From positions 372,001-436,000 of the forward strand of contig NZ_AP025591.1 of NCBI RefSeq assembly GCF_023169945.1: a stretch of DNA of 64,000 nt. The letters are read 5' to 3'. A model generated the notes under the pieces. That model was not told where the DNA came from and searched no databases. It saw only the letters and a list, made by a program, of their open reading frames with translations. Both the position numbers and the translations under genes were made by a program. This document shows, one piece after another, positions 43,521-52,745 of the stretch. Position 1 is the first letter of the stretch, and each line of letters opens with the position of its first letter. The stretch comes from Anaeromyxobacter oryzae. Its GTDB lineage: Bacteria > Myxococcota > Myxococcia > Myxococcales > Anaeromyxobacteraceae.

Positions 43521-46286
43521 CTACCCCGCGGTGCGCGCCGCGCCGGCGTCGGCGGCGTGCGCGCCGGGGTGCAGCGGCAGCACGAAGGAGAACGTCGCGC
43601 CGCGCCCGAGCTCGCTGTCCACCCAGAGCCGCCCGCCGAAGTGCTCCACGATGCGGCGGCTGATGGGGAGCCCGAGGCCGGTCCCGCGCGGCCGCTCGCC
43701 GGCGCGGTCGCCGACCTGCCGGAACTTCTCGAAGACGGTGGCGTGATCGGCCGGGCTGATGCCGGGGCCGTTGTCGAGCACGTCGACGCGGACCGCCTCG
43801 TCGTTCGCCGTGACCCGGACCTCGACGCGGCCGTCGCGCGGCGGGCTGAAGTTCACGGCGTTGGACAGCAGGTTGATGAGGACCTGCATCAGCCGGTCCG
43901 GGTCGGCCCGGACGCGCGGGAGCGGCTCCGGGATGGAGACCGACAGCGACACGTCCTTGGCGCGGAACAGCTGGCTCGTGGCGTCGACCGCCTCCCGGAG
44001 GACCTCGTGCAGGTCCAGCTCGGAGGCGTGCCACTCGGCGTTGCCCGACTCGATCTTGGCGAGGTCGAGCATCTGGTTGATGAGCCGGGTCAGCCGTTCG
44101 GCCTCCTTCACGATGATCGAGAGGAAGCGCGCCCGCTCCGCGGGCGGCGCGTCCGGCGTGTCGCGCAGGATCTCCGAGAAGGCGCGGATGGAGGTGAGCG
44201 GGGTCCTTAGCTCGTGCGTGACCGTCGACATGAAGTCGTCCTTCAGGCGATCGAGCTGCTGGAGCTGGGCGTTGGCGGCGCGCAGCTCGGCGGTGGCGGC
44301 CTCGAGCTGGCGCGACTTCTCCTCCAGCTCGCGGCTGTAGGCGCGCACCTGCGACGCCTCGTCGAGGATGTCCATCACCTCGTCGAGGCCGGGCGGCTCC
44401 TCCTGCACCACCGAGGCGACCATCACGCGCGCCGACGCGGCGCCGATCGCGCCGGCGAGCTGCGTCTCCGCGAAGTGGACCAGATCCGCGTCCGCCGGGA
44501 GGTCCTCCGGCGCGCGGACGCCACGCCGCCGCGCGTGGGCGAGGAACGCGTCGCGCGCGCGGTCCGGCCCGAGGAAGCGTCCGAGCAGCGGCAACAGATC
44601 GGCGACCGAGGCGCTGCGGCGCCAGAGGCGCGACCGCTCCAGCCCCTGCGTGTGACGGAAGACGTCCACGAACAGCGCCGCCTGGTCCGTCTCGGCCGCG
44701 CCGGGCCGGCCGGCGACGGACACCCCGACGTAGAGCGAGACGTTCGCGAGCAGGCTCCAGAACAGCGCGTGCGAGATGTCGTCGAGCCCGGTGAGCCCGA
44801 AGAGCTGCTGGGGCCGGAGGAGCCTCACGCCGAGGAGCCCGTCATCGAGGAAGCCGGCGGGGAGCCACCCCGACTTCGCGAAGGACGGGAGCGCCAGCGT
44901 GTACGCCCAGACCGCGAACCCGGCGGAGAGGCCGGCGATGGCGCCCGCGCGCGTGGCGCCCTTCCAGTAGATGCCGCCGAGGATGGGCGGGGCGAACTGC
45001 GCCACCGCGGCGAACGAGATGAGCCCGATCGCGACCAGCGCGTACGCCTCGCCGGCGGCGCGGAAGTAGACGTAACCGAGGATCAGGATGACGGCGATCG
45101 CCCATCGCCGGACCGTGAGGAGGAGACCTGAGAGATCGGTCCGCTCGTGCAGCCGGAGCCAGCGCCAGCGCAGCAGCACCGGCATCACGAGATCGTTGCA
45201 GACCATGGTCGAGAGCGCGATGGTCTCGACGACCACCATCCCGGTGCCGGCGGAGAGCCCGCCGATGAACGCGAGCAGGGCGAGCGCCTCGCGCCGCTGC
45301 GACATCGGCAGCGTGAGCACGAACGTGTCCGCGTCCACGCCCTGCCCGCCGAGGTGGAGCAGGCCGCCGAGCGCCACGGGCAGCACGAACACGTTGATGA
45401 GCAGCAGGTAGAGCGGGAACAGCCAGATCGCCTTGGCGAGGTGGTCCTCGTCGACGTTCTCCACGACGGAGATCTGGAACTGCCGCGGCAGGAACATGAT
45501 CGACAGCATCGAGAGGACGGTGAGGAACCCCCACGTCGCGTACCCGCCGCTCCCGACGGTCATGAGCCCGCGGAGGCGCGGCGTCTCCTGCGCGAGCCGG
45601 AAGACGTCCCCGAAGCCCCGGTACAGGCCGAACGTCACGAAGGCGCCCACGGCGACGAACGCCACCAGCTTCACGACCGACTCGAACGCGATGGCAGCGA
45701 CGAGCCCCTCGTGGCGCTCGGTCGCGTCGAGGTGGCGGGCGCCGAAGAGGATGGCGAACGCGGCGAGCGTCGCGGCGATGTAGAGCGCGCTGTCCTGCCA
45801 GAACGGCTGCTCGACCTTCGCGGGCATCACGATCTGCGGGTAGTGCAGCAGGATCGTGAACGAGCCGGAGATCGCCTTGAGCTGCAACGAGATGTACGGG
45901 ATGACGCCGAGGACGGCGATGACCGTCACGATGCCGCCGAGGCTCTGGCTCTTGCCGTACCGCGACGCGACGAAGTCCGCGATCGAGGTGATGCGGTACG
46001 TCTTGCTGATGCGGATGACCTTCCGCCAGACGTACCACCACAGCGCGATGACGAGGGTCGGCCCGAGGTAGACCGGCAGGAACCCGACGCCGCTCGACGC
46101 GGCGCGGCCGACGCTGCCGTAGAACGTCCACGTCGTGCAGTACACCGCGAGGGAGAGCGCGTACGTGTACGGGTTCGCGATGATCGATCGGCCCTGCGCC
46201 GCGCGCCGGTCGCCGAGCCAGGCGATGGCGAACAGCACGCCGAGGTAGGCGAACGAAACGAGGACGATGACCCACGCCCGGAGCAT
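43521..46286 (-). CDS. CbrA-like sensor kinase: SSS-family transporter domain fused to histidine kinase
   Basis: The 921-residue protein has about thirteen transmembrane helices of the sodium:solute symporter type (residues about 1-515; MVVVETIALSTMVCNDLVMP, FAPPILGGIYWKGATRAGAIAG). A cytosolic linker and coiled coil (about 610-680) follow, then HisKA with phospho-acceptor His691 (STVTHELRTPL) and HATPase (NLLSNAVNFSPP, DNGPGI, GTGLGLPIS). The CbrA family senses carbon or amino-acid supply, possibly by transport. The ATG at 46286 has GAGG eight bases upstream; a TTG at 46301, overlapping the previous gene's stop as TTGA, is an alternative. Receiver and CBS-DUF294 genes follow directly. Confidence 0.95.
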   Translation of the reverse strand: MLRAWVIVLVSFAYLGVLFAIAWLGDRRAAQGRSIIANPYTYALSLAVYCTTWTFYGSVGRAASSGVGFLPVYLGPTLVIALWWYVWRKVIRISKTYRITSIADFVASRYGKSQSLGGIVTVIAVLGVIPYISLQLKAISGSFTILLHYPQIVMPAKVEQPFWQDSALYIAATLAAFAILFGARHLDATERHEGLVAAIAFESVVKLVAFVAVGAFVTFGLYRGFGDVFRLAQETPRLRGLMTVGSGGYATWGFLTVLSMLSIMFLPRQFQISVVENVDEDHLAKAIWLFPLYLLLINVFVLPVALGGLLHLGGQGVDADTFVLTLPMSQRREALALLAFIGGLSAGTGMVVVETIALSTMVCNDLVMPVLLRWRWLRLHERTDLSGLLLTVRRWAIAVILILGYVYFRAAGEAYALVAIGLISFAAVAQFAPPILGGIYWKGATRAGAIAGLSAGFAVWAYTLALPSFAKSGWLPAGFLDDGLLGVRLLRPQQLFGLTGLDDISHALFWSLLANVSLYVGVSVAGRPGAAETDQAALFVDVFRHTQGLERSRLWRRSASVADLLPLLGRFLGPDRARDAFLAHARRRGVRAPEDLPADADLVHFAETQLAGAIGAASARVMVASVVQEEPPGLDEVMDILDEASQVRAYSRELEEKSRQLEAATAELRAANAQLQQLDRLKDDFMSTVTHELRTPLTSIRAFSEILRDTPDAPPAERARFLSIIVKEAERLTRLINQMLDLAKIESGNAEWHASELDLHEVLREAVDATSQLFRAKDVSLSVSIPEPLPRVRADPDRLMQVLINLLSNAVNFSPPRDGRVEVRVTANDEAVRVDVLDNGPGISPADHATVFEKFRQVGDRAGERPRGTGLGLPISRRIVEHFGGRLWVDSELGRGATFSFVLPLHPGAHAADAGAARTAG

Positions 46287-46297
46287 GGCGGCGATCC

Positions 46298-46498
46298 TCA
46301 ACCCGGCGGGCGCTCGACGGCGACCGCCAGCAGCCCGATCACGAGCGTCCAGACGACGAACACGTACGCGTACAGCAGCGGGATCCCCGCGAGGTCGGCG
46401 GAGCGGGCGAAGAGCGAGAGGATCGGGTAGTCGAGCAGCACGACGCCCATGAGGAAGATGGCGACGAGCCGCTGCCCCGTGTTGCCCGAGCGTTTCAT
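46298..46498 (-). CDS. Small two-helix membrane protein leading the CbrA-like operon, 66 aa
   Basis: It has two hydrophobic helices (VAIFLMGVVLLDYPILSLF and LLYAYVFVVWTLVIGLLAVA) joined by a short loop with GIP. The layout resembles the small DUF3311-type subunits encoded just before SSS symporters (GIPxxYxYxxxWxxL). GCGAGG sits before the ATG. Its end lies 11 bp before the kinase ATG and overlaps an alternative TTG. It is probably an accessory subunit of the transporter-like sensor; family membership is by pattern only. Confidence 0.75.
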   Translation of the reverse strand: MKRSGNTGQRLVAIFLMGVVLLDYPILSLFARSADLAGIPLLYAYVFVVWTLVIGLLAVAVERPPG

Positions 46499-46741
46499 GA
46501 GCACCTCGCGGGCCGCAGACCCGACTATACGCGCCGCAGCGGCGGAGGGATGCGAGCGGCGCGCGCCCCGGGGCGGGCCTGAGCCCCGACCGGGTGCCTG
46601 GGCCGCCCCGGGGCCGTTCTTCCGCTGGGTGAAGACGGCGCGCGGCCGATCGAGTGGCGCTGCCGCTCCGGGGCCGGTAGCACCTCCCGACGCGCCCGCC
46701 GCGTGCGAGGGCCGCCTCGTCCGCGGCACGCCCGAGTCGCC

Positions 46742-48988
46742 ATGAGCCGCCCCGAGGAGTCCGTCCCGCCCTCCGCCGCCGCCGAGCCGCCCGCCCACCG
46801 GCCGTTCGTTCCGGCGAGCGCCGAGGTGCCCGAGCTCACGCCGGTGCCGGTCGTCGTCGGCGCGCTGCTCGGGATCCTGTTCGGCGCGAGCTCGATGTAC
46901 CTCGTCCTCAAGGTCGGCGTGACGGTGAGCGCGAGCATCCCGGTGGCCGTGCTCTCGATCACGATCTTCCGGGCCTTCTCGCGGCTGTTCCGCGTCCGCC
47001 AGGCGACGATCCTCGAGAACAACGTCGTGCAGACCACGGGCAGCGCCGGCGAGAGCATCGCGTTCGGCGTGGGCGTCACGATGCCGGCCCTGCTCATCCT
47101 CGGCTACGACCTCCAGGTCGGGCACGTGATCCTGGTCTCGGTGCTGGGCGGGCTCCTCGGGATCCTCATGATGATCCCGCTCCGGCGCGCGCTCATCGTG
47201 AAGGAGGCCCGGACGCTCGTGTACCCCGAGGGCACCGCCTGCGCGCAGGTGCTCGTCACGGGCGAGCGGGGCGCGACGACGGGGAAGATCGTCTTCGCCG
47301 GCCTCGGCGCGGGCGCGCTCTTCGCGCTGGGCTACAAGGCGCTCGCCCTCTTCAAGGACATCCCCGAGCGCGTGTTCGGGCGGTGGTTCGACGGCGCGAG
47401 CCTCTCGCTCGAGGTCGGGCCCGAGCTCCTCGGCGTCGGCTACATCATCGGGACGCGCGTCGCCCTCACGATGGGCGCCGGCGGCATCCTCTCCGCGCTC
47501 GTGCTCACCCCGGCGATCAAGCTCTTCGGCTCCACCGCCGCGACGCCCATCTTCCCCGCCACCCAGCTCATCCGAGACATGACGCCGGACGACGTCTGGC
47601 ACCAGTACATCCTCTACATCGGCGCCGGCGCGGTCGCGGCGGGCGGGATCGTCTCGCTCGCGCGAGCGCTCCCCACCATCGTCGGCGGCGCCGCGCGCGG
47701 CCTCGGCAGCCTCCGCGGGGGAGCGGGCGGCGCCCGCGCGGCGCGACCGCGGACCGACCGCGACCTCCCGGGCTGGCTCGTCGGCGCCGGCGCGCTCGCG
47801 CTCGTCGTCGCCTGCGCGCTCGCGCCGTCGCTCCGGATCAACGTGCTCGGCGCGATCCTCGTCGTCGCGTTCGGGTTCCTCTTCGTCACCGTCAGCTCGC
47901 GCCTCACCGGCGAGATCGGCAGCTCCTCGAACCCGATCTCCGGGATGACCGTCGCGACGCTGCTCCTCACGAGCCTCATCTTCCTCGCGCTCGGGTGGGT
48001 GAGCGCGCGGGACAAGGTGGCCGCGCTCTCCGTCGCGGCCGTCGTGTGCATCGCGGCGTCGAACGGCGGGACCACCTCGCAGGACCTGAAGACCGGGTAC
48101 CTCGTGGGCGCGACGCCCTCGCGGCAGCAGATCGCGATCCTGATCGGCACGCTCTCGTCCGCGCTCGTCATCGGGTTCGTGCTCCTCAAGCTGAACGACG
48201 CGAGCACCGTGTTCGCGCGCCGCGACTACCCGGGGTTCCGCGCGGACGTCGCGACGCTCCCCGAGCGCGCGCGGCTCACCGGCCCGGACGCGGGCCTCGA
48301 CCGCGCGGAGTACCACGTGCTCAGGCTGACGGAGCCGCGCGGCGGCGTCCCGGCGGGGAAGTACCTCGTCGACGACGCGGGGCGGATCCGGTGGCTCGAG
48401 GACCCGGGCATCAACGGCAGCGTGGACCGCCGCGAGGGCGGCGAGAAGGTGTCGAAGTTCAGCGCGCCGAAGGCGATGCTGATGTCCTTCATCATCGACG
48501 GGATCATGTCGCAGCGGCTGCCCTGGGGGCTCGTGCTGCTCGGCGTCTGCATCGCGATCGTGCTGGAGCTCTGCGGCCTGTCGTCGCTCGCCTTCGCGGT
48601 GGGCGTGTACCTGCCGCTCTCGACCTCGGCGCCCATCATGGTGGGCGGCGTCGTCCGCGCGCTCGTCGGCCGCGCCGCCCGGGTCGAGACCGAGGCCGAG
48701 GCGGAGAGCGGGCCGGGCGTGCTCTTCAGCTCCGGGCTCATCGCCGGCGCGTCCGTCGCGGGGATGGCGGTGGCGCTCGCGCAGCTCACGGAGCCGACCC
48801 GCGCGCTCCTCGCGGCGGTGAACCTCGGCCGGCTCGCGCCGAAGTTCGCGCAGAGCGACGGCGTCGCGCTCGCGCTCTTCGCAGGGCTCGGCGGGATCCT
48901 CTGGCTCGTCGGCACGGGACGGCTGCTGCGATCGCCGGCGGTCGCGGCGGTGCCCCCGGGAGCGCGCCCGCCGGCGCGACGGCCGTAG
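46742..48988 (+). CDS. Oligopeptide transporter, OPT family
   Basis: This 748-residue inner-membrane protein has about fourteen or more hydrophobic segments. OPT signatures are visible: ILENNVVQTTGSAGESIAFGVG, VYPEGTACAQVL, SSNPISGMTVATLLLTS and NGGTTSQDLKTGYLVGATP, with ACALAPSLRINVLGA between. OPT members import di- to oligopeptides or metal chelates with protons. A soluble insertion of about 85 residues (about 490-575) lies before the last helices. The gene is divergent, 243 bp from the CbrA-like sensor operon, so its expression may answer to that sensor. The ATG at 46742 was taken because upstream sequence lacks a membrane or coding pattern. Confidence 0.93.
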   Translation: MSRPEESVPPSAAAEPPAHRPFVPASAEVPELTPVPVVVGALLGILFGASSMYLVLKVGVTVSASIPVAVLSITIFRAFSRLFRVRQATILENNVVQTTGSAGESIAFGVGVTMPALLILGYDLQVGHVILVSVLGGLLGILMMIPLRRALIVKEARTLVYPEGTACAQVLVTGERGATTGKIVFAGLGAGALFALGYKALALFKDIPERVFGRWFDGASLSLEVGPELLGVGYIIGTRVALTMGAGGILSALVLTPAIKLFGSTAATPIFPATQLIRDMTPDDVWHQYILYIGAGAVAAGGIVSLARALPTIVGGAARGLGSLRGGAGGARAARPRTDRDLPGWLVGAGALALVVACALAPSLRINVLGAILVVAFGFLFVTVSSRLTGEIGSSSNPISGMTVATLLLTSLIFLALGWVSARDKVAALSVAAVVCIAASNGGTTSQDLKTGYLVGATPSRQQIAILIGTLSSALVIGFVLLKLNDASTVFARRDYPGFRADVATLPERARLTGPDAGLDRAEYHVLRLTEPRGGVPAGKYLVDDAGRIRWLEDPGINGSVDRREGGEKVSKFSAPKAMLMSFIIDGIMSQRLPWGLVLLGVCIAIVLELCGLSSLAFAVGVYLPLSTSAPIMVGGVVRALVGRAARVETEAEAESGPGVLFSSGLIAGASVAGMAVALAQLTEPTRALLAAVNLGRLAPKFAQSDGVALALFAGLGGILWLVGTGRLLRSPAVAAVPPGARPPARRP

Positions 48989-49025
48989 CGCACGGAACCG
49001 GGGAGCGTCCCGTCGCCCGGGCCGG

Positions 49026-49928
49026 CTACGGTCGCGCCGGCGGGTTCCGGAGCGCCCACGTCCGGAACCGCCCGGCCGCGCCGTGCAGCTTCGAGGAGGC
49101 CGTCGCCCACGAGAACGTGCGGGCGATGCGCAGATCGCGGAGCGGGAGCACCCGGAGCGTCCCGGCGCTCACCTCGAGCTGGACGCTCCAGCGCGACACG
49201 AACGCGACGCCGAGCCCCGCGACCGCCGCCATCTTCATGGACTGGTTGGAGCCGAACAGCAGCTCCGAGCGACGGATCTCGCGCGCCCCGAGCACCGGCG
49301 CGAGCGCCTCCTCCACCATGGCGCGCGTGTTCGATCCCGGTTCGCGGAACAGGAGCGGGACGCTCGCGAGCTCGGCGGCGCGGGTGATCCGGCAGAGGTC
49401 CCGCGCCGAGCTCGCCGCCACCGGGACCAGCTCGTCCTCGAGGTAACGCTCGAGATGGACGCGCGACGAGCGCGTCGCGCCCTCGACGAGACCGAGCGGA
49501 ACACGCCCGTCCGCCACCCACTCCAGCACGCGCGCGGTGTTGCTGACCTGGAGCCGGAACGGGACGCGGCCGTTGATGGCGCGATAGCCGGCGGCGAGCG
49601 GCGGCACGACGTACGCGGCGGTCGTCATGCTCGCGCCGAGCACCACCTCCTCGCCGACGGCAGGCTCGCCCTGGAAGGCGCCCTCCAGGGCGCCGAGGAC
49701 GTCGTGCACCTGCTTCGCCGCCTCGAGCAGGCGCAGGCCCCAGTCGGTCGGCGTGACGCCCTTGGAGGAGCGGAGGAGCAGCGCGCGCCCGCACTCCTCC
49801 TCGAGACCGCGGATCTGCGCGGTGACGGCGGGCTGCGAGAGGTGAAGGAGCTTCGCGGCGCTGGAGATCTTGCGGGTCTGCACCACGACGCGAAAGGTCT
49901 CGAGCTTGCGCGGGTCGACCGGGCTCAT
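49026..49928 (-). CDS. LysR-family transcriptional regulator
   Basis: The 300-residue regulator has an N-terminal winged helix-turn-helix (about 6-65: LETFRVVVQTRKISSAAKLLHLSQPAVTAQI) and a C-terminal effector-binding domain (about 90-295) with REPGSNTRAMVEEAL and VAGLGVAFVSRW, close to CysB/CbbR-type members. LysR proteins usually control a divergent gene; here that is the CBS-domain gene 162 bp away. The shared gap has an AT-richer patch (CTTATCAGAAC, near 49936) beside the regulator's start that could be an operator. The effector is unknown. The 3' end converges on the OPT gene with a 37-bp gap. Confidence 0.92.
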   Translation of the reverse strand: MSPVDPRKLETFRVVVQTRKISSAAKLLHLSQPAVTAQIRGLEEECGRALLLRSSKGVTPTDWGLRLLEAAKQVHDVLGALEGAFQGEPAVGEEVVLGASMTTAAYVVPPLAAGYRAINGRVPFRLQVSNTARVLEWVADGRVPLGLVEGATRSSRVHLERYLEDELVPVAASSARDLCRITRAAELASVPLLFREPGSNTRAMVEEALAPVLGAREIRRSELLFGSNQSMKMAAVAGLGVAFVSRWSVQLEVSAGTLRVLPLRDLRIARTFSWATASSKLHGAAGRFRTWALRNPPARP

Positions 49929-50090
49929 GCGGCGAACTTATCAGAACTCCTCGCCCCGACCATGTGCTCCATCAGCGTAGGTTATGGTCCATCCGGTCTT
50001 GCGACGAGGCGTCCGCGGCGCGTCCGGCCATGATGCCTCGCGTGGCGGTCGCGGGGCTCGGGACCCGGACGCCCGCGGAGGTATCGGATC

Positions 50091-50570
50091 ATGGTCACCA
50101 TTCGGGATCGGGTCGTTCGCAACATCGTCTGCCTCGCCGCATCCGCCACGTGCGACGACGCCGCGCGCGTGATGTCGGAGCACGGCATCGGGTCGGTGGG
50201 CGTGCGCCGCGAGGGGAAGCTCGTCGGCCTCGTCACGGAGCGGGAGCTCGTGGCGCAGATGGCGGCCGGGGCCGACCCGAGCCGGACCACGCTCGGCGAG
50301 GCGATGCGGGCCCAGGTCCCGGCGGTCTCCGCCGACGCGACGGACGCGGAGTGCGCGCAGCTCATGCGGAGCCGCCGCACCCGGCACCTCGCGGTGAAGG
50401 AGGGCGGCGAGATCGTGGGCGTCATCTCGATGCTCGACCTGGTCGACCTCGTGGTCGAGGAGAAGCAGTGGAGCATCGATCAGCTCGAGAGCTACATCCG
50501 CGGCGGCCGCGCGAGCCAGCTCAGCGAGCCGATCGTGACGATGTTCCACCACGAGCGCATGGCGGGCTGA
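50091..50570 (+). CDS. CBS-domain pair protein
   Basis: The 159-residue protein consists of two CBS domains (about 8-60 and 75-130: GIGSVGVRREGKLVGLVTERELV and RTRHLAVKEGGEIVGVISMLDLV) plus a helical tail of 30 residues. CBS pairs bind adenosyl ligands such as AMP, ATP or NAD and act as energy sensors; stand-alone ones have no fixed target. CGGAGG is a few bases before the ATG. It is divergent from a LysR gene and is followed by a strong terminator hairpin, so it is probably a single-gene transcript. Confidence 0.9.
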   Translation: MVTIRDRVVRNIVCLAASATCDDAARVMSEHGIGSVGVRREGKLVGLVTERELVAQMAAGADPSRTTLGEAMRAQVPAVSADATDAECAQLMRSRRTRHLAVKEGGEIVGVISMLDLVDLVVEEKQWSIDQLESYIRGGRASQLSEPIVTMFHHERMAG

Positions 50571-50596
50571 GGCGCGGGCCGCGATCATCGGCGCGG

Positions 50597-50632
50597 GAGC
50601 GGGCCGGCGGACGGGCGTCCGCCGGCCCGCTC
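50597..50632 (+). terminator. Strong terminator after the CBS gene
   Basis: A perfect 15-bp stem (GAGCGGGCCGGCGGA / TCCGCCGGCCCGCTC) with a six-base loop is followed by GACTTTCC. It lies 27 bp after the stop of the CBS gene and upstream of the glycyl-tRNA synthetase gene. Confidence 0.82.
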
Positions 50633-50741
50633 GACTTTCCACAGGGCGGCCCCCGGCGGTTCGGGACGGGAACGTCGGCGCGAGTCGGTGTAGGATGCGC
50701 GCCCTTCCCCTCCGCAACCGCACCCGAAGGAGCGTACGCCG

Positions 50742-52355
50742 ATGGCCGCGCAGACGATGGAGCAGCTGGTTTCCCTCTGCAAGCGCCGGGGGTTCATCTT
50801 CCCCGGCTCCGCGATCTACGGCGGCCTCCAGGGCACCTACGACTACGGCCCGCTCGGCGTCGAGCTGAAGAACAACCTCAAGCTCGCGTGGTGGCGCGCC
50901 AACGTCTGGGAGCGCGACGACATGGAGGGGATCGACGCCGCGATCCTCATGAACAAGCTCACGTGGCGCTACTCCGGCCACGAGGACACCTTCGTCGACC
51001 CGATGGTCGACTGCAAGGCGTGCAAGCTCAGGTGGCGCGCCGACCAGATCTCCGGGAAGTGCCCGAGCTGCGGCTCCACCGAGCTCACCGATCCGCGCCC
51101 GTTCAACCTGATGTTCAAGACGCAGGTCGGCCCGGTCCCGGATCCGGAGTCGTTCTCGTACCTGCGGCCGGAGACGGCGCAGGGCATCTTCGTCAACTTC
51201 AAGCACGTCCTCGACTCGACCTCGCGCAAGCTGCCGTTCGGCATCGCGCAGATCGGGAAGGCGTTCCGCAACGAGATCACGCCGCGGAACTTCATCTTCC
51301 GCGTGCGCGAGTTCGAGCAGATGGAGATCGAGTTCTTCGTCAGGCCCGGCGAGGACGAGCGGTGGCACGAGAAGTGGGTCCAGGACCGGATCGACTGGTG
51401 GCTGTCGGTCGGCCTTTCCCGCCAGAACCTCGAGCCGTACCACCAGAAGAAGGAGGAGCTCGCCCACTACGCGAAGGCGACGGTGGACCTCCTCTACCGC
51501 TTCCCGCACGGCCTCGAGGAGCTCGAGGGCATCGCGAACCGCACCGACTACGACCTCGGCTCGCACAGCCGGGACCAGGGCTCGCTCGGGCTCCGGGCGC
51601 GGGTCAGCCCGAACGCGCACGCCACCGACAAGCTCACCTGGTTCGACCCCGACTCGAAGCAGCACGTCGTGCCCTTCGTGGTGGAGCCGTCCGCCGGCGT
51701 GGACCGCGGCGTCCTCGCGCTGCTCAGCGAGGCGTACGCCGAGGAGCAGGTGAAGCCCGCGCCGGCGGAGCGCCTGAAGCCCGTGGAGGAGGCGCTCGCG
51801 ACCTTCCTGCGGTCCGCCGCCCGCAACGAGAAGCTCCCGGCGGCGGCGAAGGACGCGATCGTCGCGGAAGGCGAGCGGATCGCCCAGGGGCTCGGGGAGC
51901 GGCTGCCGTCCATCGCCGGCCTGCTCTCGCTGCCGGGCGCGGACGGGATCGAGGTCGCGAAGAAGCTCCGTGGCCAGGTGGACCCGGTCATCGACGAGTT
52001 CTACCGGACGGTCCTCCACTTCAAGCCGCACCTCGCGCCGATCAAGGTCGCGGTGCTGCCGCTCAAGAAGAACCACGCCGGCATCGTCGGGACCGCGAAG
52101 GGGATCCGGAGGACGCTCCAGGCGACCGGCGCGATGCGCGTCGTCTACGACGACACCGGCGCGATCGGGAAGCTCTACCGCCGGCAGGACGAGATCGGGA
52201 CGCCGTTCTGCGTCACCGTCGACTTCGACACGCTCGGCGAGGGCAAGGACGCGGCGCTCGCGAACACCGTCACCGTGCGCCACCGGGACACCATGGCGCA
52301 GGAGCGGGTGGCCGTGCCGGAGCTCGAGGCCTACCTGCGCGAGAAGATGCGGTAG
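50742..52355 (+). CDS. glyS: Glycyl-tRNA synthetase, homodimeric type
   Basis: This 537-residue class II synthetase charges tRNA-Gly. It has the N-terminal [26 protein letters not shown] block, a Zn-binding CKAC...CPSC pair at about 90-107, motif 2 ([22 protein letters not shown]) and motif 3 ([15 protein letters not shown]). A C-terminal anticodon-binding domain follows from about residue 430 ([13 protein letters not shown]). It is the single-chain form, not the alpha2beta2 GlyQ/GlyS form of Escherichia. A helical insert of about 70 residues sits between motif 3 and the anticodon domain. GAAGGAG precedes the ATG, and TAGGAT at 50691 could be a -10 element. Confidence 0.97.
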   Translation: MAAQTMEQLVSLCKRRGFIFPGSAIYGGLQGTYDYGPLGVELKNNLKLAWWRANVWERDDMEGIDAAILMNKLTWRYSGHEDTFVDPMVDCKACKLRWRADQISGKCPSCGSTELTDPRPFNLMFKTQVGPVPDPESFSYLRPETAQGIFVNFKHVLDSTSRKLPFGIAQIGKAFRNEITPRNFIFRVREFEQMEIEFFVRPGEDERWHEKWVQDRIDWWLSVGLSRQNLEPYHQKKEELAHYAKATVDLLYRFPHGLEELEGIANRTDYDLGSHSRDQGSLGLRARVSPNAHATDKLTWFDPDSKQHVVPFVVEPSAGVDRGVLALLSEAYAEEQVKPAPAERLKPVEEALATFLRSAARNEKLPAAAKDAIVAEGERIAQGLGERLPSIAGLLSLPGADGIEVAKKLRGQVDPVIDEFYRTVLHFKPHLAPIKVAVLPLKKNHAGIVGTAKGIRRTLQATGAMRVVYDDTGAIGKLYRRQDEIGTPFCVTVDFDTLGEGKDAALANTVTVRHRDTMAQERVAVPELEAYLREKMR

Positions 52356-52452
52356 CGAGGGCAGCAGCGGCGAGCGAGGGGGCCGGCGGGCCAATCTCGG
52401 CCTCCGGCAAGATACCCGCGCCGTCCGCATCGTTCGGGTCGGAGGTGCCGCC

Positions 52453-52644
52453 ATGGCGACCGACAAGCCCGAGATGCCTCGCACGCAGACGAGCGCTCCG
52501 GTGAAGCCCCCCCGGACGACGAGGGACGTGACGCCGGCCGGCGAGCCCGAAGCCGAGCGGACGCCGGGCCGGAAGGCCGGTGACGAGCTCGCCCGCGGAG
52601 ACCGCATGCCGATGGGGGCGGACGAGCCCGGCGCGGGGCTGTGA
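52453..52644 (+). CDS. Small disordered hypothetical protein, 63 aa
   Basis: GGAGGTGCCGCC lies directly before the ATG. The product (MATDKPEMPRTQTSAPVK and onward) is rich in Pro, Thr, Arg, Glu and Gly and has no hydrophobic core, so it should be disordered. It has no cysteines and no domain I recognise. It follows glyS by 97 bp on the same strand and is followed by a strong hairpin. The ribosome-binding site is the main support for its being expressed. Confidence 0.6.
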   Translation: MATDKPEMPRTQTSAPVKPPRTTRDVTPAGEPEAERTPGRKAGDELARGDRMPMGADEPGAGL

Positions 52645-52693
52645 GCCGCCGGGTGACCGTACACACGAAGCGCTCGTCTCGCGACGCGGCGGC

Positions 52694-52722
52694 CTCCCGC
52701 CGGCGGGCCTCGCCGGCGGGAG
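52694..52722. terminator. Hairpin between converging genes
   Basis: A perfect 12-bp stem (CTCCCGCCGGCG / CGCCGGCGGGAG) with a five-base loop lies in the 101-bp gap between the small hypothetical gene and the converging kelch/TIG gene. No T-run follows, so it may act bidirectionally with weak efficiency. Confidence 0.6.
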
Positions 52723-52745
52723 CCTCGCGACGCCCGCCGCGCCGG

